The notes under the pieces are model-generated. The model saw only the letters and a list, made by a program, of their open reading frames with translations, did no database searches and was not told the origin of the DNA. The position numbers and the translations under genes are program-made. 64,000 nucleotides of DNA, taken from NCBI GenBank assembly GCA_049116335.1, contig JAGDYZ010000021.1, forward strand, positions 62,001-126,000, given 5' to 3'. How positions within the stretch are numbered: the first letter of the stretch is position 1; every line of letters begins with the position of its first letter. This document shows positions 59,597-64,000 of the stretch, piece by piece. Source of the DNA: CANMIH01 sp049116335 (GTDB lineage: Bacteria > Pseudomonadota > Alphaproteobacteria > Rhodobacterales > Rhodobacteraceae).

Positions 59597-60037
59597 TTAG
59601 CCGGTCAGGCCTTTGGGCAACCCTACAAGGCTGAGACCCAATGCAAATTTGAAGACGAGGAACAGCCCGACCGAAAGGCCAATTCCTGACACCACTGCCA
59701 TCTTGGGGCGCGGTGAGATCTGATAGCTCAGAATGCCTGCGGCAATCGCCGTGGGCAGCAAAAAGCCAAGCGGCTTAAGTGCATATGCATATCCAACCAG
59801 AACAACCACCGCGATGGCAAGCGCGCCAAGCGTGGCCAGTTCGGGCCATTCCGGATCCGGATCGGGCCGGATCATCAGGGTGATGCCACATAGGGCAGCC
59901 ACCGCGCCGATCAGCATGGGAAAGGTCTTGGGGCCCACGGGATCAGCCAAAAAGCTGGTCTGGATCTGAGTGGCACTGGCGATAAACGCCAATGCCACCA
60001 CAGTCGCGACCGCGCCAAAGATGCGGTCAGAGGTCAT
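59597..60037 (-). CDS. tctB: Tripartite tricarboxylate transporter, small membrane subunit
   Basis: 146 residues with four predicted helices (about 7-22, 38-56, 70-90, 118-140). The DPVGPKTFPMLIGAVAALCG segment (about 32-52) is the TctB hallmark. The ATG at 60037 shares one base with the tctC stop. Weakly conserved family, but position between tctC and tctA fixes the call. Confidence 0.9.
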   Translation of the reverse strand: MTSDRIFGAVATVVALAFIASATQIQTSFLADPVGPKTFPMLIGAVAALCGITLMIRPDPDPEWPELATLGALAIAVVVLVGYAYALKPLGFLLPTAIAAGILSYQISPRPKMAVVSGIGLSVGLFLVFKFALGLSLVGLPKGLTG

Positions 60038-61002
60038 TACTGGATCACCCCAATTTCTTTCGACAGGTCACGGATCTCACCCACAACGCCATCAACATAG
60101 TTCTGGAAATCTGCACCCACTTTGGTGAAGGGCGCCAGACCATTGGCCGCCATGGCCGCCTGCCATTCGTCGCTGTCCGCAACTTTCTGCAGCTTGTCGG
60201 CCCAGGCGTTGAAGTCTTCATCGCTGATGTCTTTGGGCACATAGAGACCACGCCAGTTCACGGCGACCACATCAATGCCCTGCTCTTTGGCGGTTGGGAT
60301 GTCGTCAAAGCCCGGCACGCGCTCATCTGTCAGAACAGCAATTGCGCGCACATCACCCGATTTGAGGAAACCAACGATTTCCGACATGTCGCCGGACATA
60401 GCTGTGGTGAAACCACCCACGGTTTGAGTGATTGCATCCGCGCCACCGTCAACACCGATGTATTTCACGGCGCGTACATCTTCCACACCGGCACGCTGCA
60501 GGATCATCAGCGGCTTGAGGTGGTCAAAACCACCCACAGCCGAACCACCCGCGAAGGAAAGCTCACCGGGCTGTGCTTTGATCGCATCAACCAGATCATT
60601 CAGCGACTGATAGGGGCTATCGGCGGCCACAACGATCACACCCGGATCGGCGCCAATCGCACCAACAAAGCGCACCTGATCGGCGGTCATACCGGCATAG
60701 GCGTTCTGGGCCAGACGGGTTGCGGTTGCCGAGGAGGCGGCCACGATCAGGTCGCTGTCATCTTTACGCTCGGCCACAACGTGACCAAAGGCCAGACCAC
60801 CGCCGCCACCGGCCATGTTGGTGACCTGAACCGGCTTATCCACGGCGCCGATGTCATGCATGATTTTGCCGATCTGACGGCAGGTGAAGTCCCAGCCACC
60901 GCCCGGATTGGCGGGTGCGATGCATTCTGCGGCCTGTGCACTGAACGCGGCAACTGAAAGAACGGCGCTCGTCATGAGCGCTCCGAAGAGACGTTTTGTC
61001 AT
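60037..61002 (-). CDS. tctC: Tripartite tricarboxylate transporter, periplasmic binding protein (TctC/Bug family)
   Basis: 321 residues from the ATG at 61002, with GGGAGG 6 bases upstream (a longer frame exists but has no site). Signal peptide of about 24 residues, cleavage after AQA. TctC features: CIAPANPGGGWDFTCRQIGKIM, VTNMAGGGGGLAFGHVV, and FAGGSAVGGFDHLKPLMILQ. Binds the carboxylate for TctAB. Divergent from tctD with a 98-bp gap, so TctD probably acts there. Confidence 0.93.
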   Translation of the reverse strand: MTKRLFGALMTSAVLSVAAFSAQAAECIAPANPGGGWDFTCRQIGKIMHDIGAVDKPVQVTNMAGGGGGLAFGHVVAERKDDSDLIVAASSATATRLAQNAYAGMTADQVRFVGAIGADPGVIVVAADSPYQSLNDLVDAIKAQPGELSFAGGSAVGGFDHLKPLMILQRAGVEDVRAVKYIGVDGGADAITQTVGGFTTAMSGDMSEIVGFLKSGDVRAIAVLTDERVPGFDDIPTAKEQGIDVVAVNWRGLYVPKDISDEDFNAWADKLQKVADSDEWQAAMAANGLAPFTKVGADFQNYVDGVVGEIRDLSKEIGVIQ

Positions 61003-61100
61003 GGTTTTCCTCCCGTTTGACATGGCAGTTGGACCTGCCCATGCTTTGAACAAACGCCGTCAACCTGACACCAACCTGTCACTTCTGGAAAATTTGCGCG

Positions 61101-61766
61101 ATGCGATGCCTGCTGATCGAAGACAATGAAAAGCTGGCCAATGCGGTGGTGGAACACTTGCAATTGGACGGCCATGCCGTGGACCATGCGCCCACATTGG
61201 ATCAGGCACAGGGCTTTACCGCGGTGACCGATTACGATTTGATATTGTTAGATATTATGCTTCCCGATGGCGATGGCCGTGACTTTCTGAATGCCCAGAG
61301 ACAGGCGGAAAAACCCACGCCCGTGATTGTCATCACCGCGCGATCTGCGGTCTCGGATCGCATCGGATTGTTGGATCTTGGGGCCGATGATTACCTGACA
61401 AAGCCCTTCGATTTCGCCGAGCTGAATGCCCGTTGTCGCGCCGTTTTGCGGCGGCATTCTGGGGTTGCTGCGAATCTTTTACGCGTTTTTGAAACCGAAT
61501 TAGACCCAACCTCCGCCGAGCTGCGATTCGGGGGAAAGTCCATCGCCCTGCGCAACCGTGAACTGCGCCTGCTTGAGGTGATGTTTGGTGCCCCGGGTCA
61601 GGTGTTTTCGAAATCGCATCTGATGGATCGGCTTTATTCGCTCAACGAAGACGCCAGCGAAAACGCAATTGAGGTCTACATCGGACGGCTGCGCAAACGG
61701 CTGGATGGCAGTGGCGCACGCATCGAAACGGTGCGGGGGCTGGGCTATCGATTGATCGCGGCATGA
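61101..61766 (+). CDS. tctD: OmpR-family response regulator of the tricarboxylate system
   Basis: 221 residues. Receiver domain with acidic pocket E7/D8, phospho-acceptor D51 (LLDIMLPDGDGRDF), T/S at VITARS and K105-region DYLTKPFDF. C-terminal winged helix (about 130-220: RNRELRLLEVMFGAPGQVFSKSHLMDRLY, VYIGRLRKRLDGSGARIETVRGLGYRL). Divergent from tctC and coupled to tctE; by homology it activates tctCBA in response to citrate or another carboxylate. Confidence 0.93.
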   Translation: MRCLLIEDNEKLANAVVEHLQLDGHAVDHAPTLDQAQGFTAVTDYDLILLDIMLPDGDGRDFLNAQRQAEKPTPVIVITARSAVSDRIGLLDLGADDYLTKPFDFAELNARCRAVLRRHSGVAANLLRVFETELDPTSAELRFGGKSIALRNRELRLLEVMFGAPGQVFSKSHLMDRLYSLNEDASENAIEVYIGRLRKRLDGSGARIETVRGLGYRLIAA

Positions 61767-63133
61767 CCCCCCGACCCTCCATACGGCGCCGGTTGTTTGT
61801 GCAATTGGGCTGCGTTGCGGCGCTGTTGTCGTTGGCGTTTATCCTTGTGGTGCGTGAGGTGGCCGAACGGGCCGCCGTGGGCACACAGGATGGTATTCTG
61901 GGGGCCTCTGCTATCGCCATTGCCGATAGTCTGCGCAGTGTGGATGGGGAGGTCACGCTTGATCTGCCTTATTCTGCCCTGTCGATGCTGGGATCGACCA
62001 ATCAGGATCGGGTGTTCTACCGCATTGCAACAGCGCAGGGCACATTGACCGGCTATGACGATCTGCCCCTGCCCGCGGCCCCGCCACATCTGGATCAGCC
62101 CACGTTCACCACATTGGTCTATCGCGGTGAAGAAGTGCGCGCCGTATCGGTGGTGCGCCCCATCGGGCCAGCATCAAACACCACCGATGTCATCGTAACG
62201 GTCGCCCAGACCCGTCACGGGCTTGCCAAAATCTCAAGACAGATCACGGCAACGGCCACCGGTGTGGGCATTGGATTTTTCTTGTTGGCAACAGCGCTTT
62301 CTCTGCTCGCGGCCCGTGCTGCGCTGGACCCGATCACCCGGTTGACCGACACAATCACCCGACGCGGGCCCAATGACCTGCGTCCAGTGACAGCTGAGAC
62401 CCCTGACGAACTTGCGCCGCTGGTGCTGGCGCTCAATTCCTTTATGGCTCGGTTGCGCAGTTCCCTGTCACGCACCGAAGATTTTATCGCAGAGGCCGCG
62501 CATCGGGTACGCACCCCATTGGCCACAGTCCGGGTGCAGGCCGAAGTCACCCACCGCAAGCTCAACAAACCGCACCACCGGCAGGCCATCCGCGAGATGA
62601 TCAGTGCCATTGACGAAAGCTCGCGCTCCGCCGAGCAGATGCTGGACCATGCCATGGTCACCTTTCGCGCCGACAGTCTGGCGCGCGATGAACTGGATCT
62701 GCGGGCCTTGATGCTAGACACCTGCGCCCGTCTATCGCCCACTGCGGCCCTCAAGGAAATTGCCCTGCAACGTGACCTGCCCGATCACCCAGTGCCCTTT
62801 CGCGGGGACGGCATCCTGATTCAGGCCGCGCTGCAAAACATCCTTGATAATGCGATCAAATATTCCCCTGAGGACAGCGACATCACGGCCTCGCTCACCG
62901 TCAATGAAGAGATCCATATGACAATTACGGATGAGGGACCGGGATTTGGCAACATGGATCTGCGCCGCCTGACACGCCGGTTCTCGCGCGGCGAAAACAC
63001 AAGCGGCGTGGTCGGATCCGGCCTTGGTCTGACGATTGCGGATGAGGTGGTGCGCGCCCACGGAGGCCGTCTTGCCCTGTCCCCCAACCCAAACGGAGCT
63101 GGCGCATGCGTCTCACTTATCTTGCCGCGGTGA
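61763..63133 (+). CDS. tctE: Sensor histidine kinase of the tricarboxylate system
   Basis: 456 residues. Two membrane helices (about 11-31 and 165-185) flank a periplasmic sensor loop of about 130 residues with a TctE-type start (RRRLFVQLG). H-box FIAEAAHRVRTPLA with H247, N-box NILDNAIKYSPE, and G-boxes DEGPGFG and GSGLGLTI. ATG overlaps the tctD stop (ATGA). Its 3' end overlaps the following binding-protein gene by 28 bases. Confidence 0.93.
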   Translation: MTPRPSIRRRLFVQLGCVAALLSLAFILVVREVAERAAVGTQDGILGASAIAIADSLRSVDGEVTLDLPYSALSMLGSTNQDRVFYRIATAQGTLTGYDDLPLPAAPPHLDQPTFTTLVYRGEEVRAVSVVRPIGPASNTTDVIVTVAQTRHGLAKISRQITATATGVGIGFFLLATALSLLAARAALDPITRLTDTITRRGPNDLRPVTAETPDELAPLVLALNSFMARLRSSLSRTEDFIAEAAHRVRTPLATVRVQAEVTHRKLNKPHHRQAIREMISAIDESSRSAEQMLDHAMVTFRADSLARDELDLRALMLDTCARLSPTAALKEIALQRDLPDHPVPFRGDGILIQAALQNILDNAIKYSPEDSDITASLTVNEEIHMTITDEGPGFGNMDLRRLTRRFSRGENTSGVVGSGLGLTIADEVVRAHGGRLALSPNPNGAGACVSLILPR

Positions 63134-64000
63134 TTCTGGGCTGGGCCACGGCCCTCGGCGCCTTTGAAATCGAAGCCCACCGGGTCTATCCGGCAGAGGA
63201 TGAACGCGCGGTCCTGCGCGTGATCTCAACCGCAGATCTCGATGTGTTTGACCCCGTCATTCGCGCTTTTCTCACCGATCAGCCGGGGCTGACCGTGGAT
63301 TATACTGTCACCTCGACCACAGAACTGATGACCGCAATTTATGACGATGGGGCCAGTTTCGATCTGGCCATTTCCTCCGCAATGGATTTGCAGACCAAAC
63401 TCGCCAACGATGGCTTTGCACAGACCTATGTCTCCGCCGCCGCAACCGAGCTGCCGGATTGGGCCACATGGCGCAATCAGCTCTATGCCTTTACGCAGGA
63501 GCCGGCAGTTATTGTGGTTTCAGAGTCGTTCTTTACCCCCGAAACGGCACCGCGCACCCGGGATGAGCTTGTCACCGCTCTGCGCGCCGAACCTGTTCGG
63601 TTTATGGGCCGGATTGGCACGTATGATGTGCGCAGTTCAGGCTTTGGCTATCTGATGGCCACTCAGGACAGCCGCAACTCTGAAGCCTTCTGGCGGTTGA
63701 TGGAGGTTATGGGGCGGCTAGAGGCCAGACTCTATTGCTGTTCCTCGGATATGATCCGCGACGTGGCCTCGGGCAAACTGGCCGTGGCCTATAATGTGCT
63801 GGGGTCTTACGCGGCCGCGCACCTCAAAGACGGCGGCTTTCATATCATCCCGCTCAACGACTATGTGAACGTGATGTCGCGCACAGCACTTGTGCCCCAC
63901 AACGCCAAGAACACCGCCGCCGCGCAGGATATGATCGATTTTCTCATCACCCTGCGCAACCGGCCCGATCTTATCAAAGCCAGCGGCCTGCCCGCCATAG
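63106..64000 (+). CDS. Periplasmic ABC-type solute-binding protein coupled to tctE, 3' end outside the window
   Basis: At least 298 residues, no stop before the window ends. ATG at 63106 (MRLTYLAAVILGWATALGAF) with GGAG 8 bases upstream, inside the tctE coding region. The N-terminal hydrophobic stretch is signal-like. Then an extracellular solute-binding protein family 1 pattern: LRVISTADLDVFDPVIRAFLTDQPGLTVDYTVTSTTELM, followed by FDLAISSAMDLQTKLANDG and GKLAVAYNVLGSYA. It resembles iron(III)- or putrescine/spermidine-type binding proteins. Being embedded after a sensor kinase without transporter genes in view, it may assist sensing rather than uptake; this is inference. Confidence 0.8.
   Translation, partial: MRLTYLAAVILGWATALGAFEIEAHRVYPAEDERAVLRVISTADLDVFDPVIRAFLTDQPGLTVDYTVTSTTELMTAIYDDGASFDLAISSAMDLQTKLANDGFAQTYVSAAATELPDWATWRNQLYAFTQEPAVIVVSESFFTPETAPRTRDELVTALRAEPVRFMGRIGTYDVRSSGFGYLMATQDSRNSEAFWRLMEVMGRLEARLYCCSSDMIRDVASGKLAVAYNVLGSYAAAHLKDGGFHIIPLNDYVNVMSRTALVPHNAKNTAAAQDMIDFLITLRNRPDLIKASGLPAI

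Noticed and set aside
1..64000. tRNA, rRNA, insertion sequences, integrases or prophage genes
   Set aside because: Looked for T-loop patterns, transposase motifs and terminal inverted repeats by reading; none convincing.

Overview
The window looks like a chromosomal segment of an alphaproteobacterium of the Rhodobacteraceae (Roseobacter clade). Support: GC-rich sequence by eye, many short overlapping operons, and characteristic family content (SapC-family protein, YcjX/YcjF pair, DUF2946-like and PCu(A)C proteins, UgpBAEC with an EEP hydrolase, tripartite tricarboxylate transporter with TctD/TctE, Roseobacter-style RTX proteins). I see no rRNA, tRNA, CRISPR array, insertion sequence or prophage.

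Layout. 1-7.7 kb: a D-xylose locus with the start of xylH, then xylF, a divergent ROK repressor (XylR-like) and xylulokinase xylB. Between these lie three unexpected genes: an exported VCBS/UnbV protein, a fluoroacetate-dehalogenase-like hydrolase and a MauG-like di-heme peroxidase coupled to xylB. 7.8-16.6 kb: lepA, a frameshifted DUF2971 gene, a DUF1353 lipoprotein, a small membrane protein, a low-molecular-weight phosphatase, sirtuin cobB, a DUF418 membrane protein, a copper chaperone pair, rpmB and meaB. 16.8-21.7 kb: an orphan RTX protein and helicase hrpB. 22-25.5 kb: argF, argD, truA. 25.5-31.6 kb: an MFS exporter, a ycjX-GNAT-ycjF operon, an SDR/DoxX-like protein and a DUF2269 protein. 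31.6-32.1 kb: a gene-free stretch full of one-sided GCCAGC repeats behind a good promoter. 32.1-38.4 kb: truncated hemoglobin, ileS, a 2OG-Fe oxygenase-like protein, a lipoprotein of the histidine phosphatase fold and the EEP hydrolase that ends the ugp operon (38.4-42.6 kb).

43-56.3 kb is the most distinctive region. Four translationally coupled genes (SapC-family protein, TolC-like lipoprotein, type I secretion ATPase, HlyD-type adaptor) face, on the other strand, a roughly 2054-residue adhesin-like protein, an outer-membrane-barrel-like protein and a small Pro/Thr/Val-rich exported protein. The simplest reading is a dedicated type I secretion system with a giant surface-displayed beta-helix substrate. 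It is preceded by a leader with an intrinsic-terminator-like hairpin.

56.4-64 kb: a carboxylate uptake and use locus, tctC-tctB-tctA-atuA-like-DUF4387 on the minus strand, divergent from tctD-tctE and a partial ABC-type binding protein that overlaps tctE and runs off the window.

Start sites were moved downstream of the longest possible frame where a ribosome binding site or family length supports it; this is stated per gene. All functional calls come from recognising motifs and context by reading; no database search was run.
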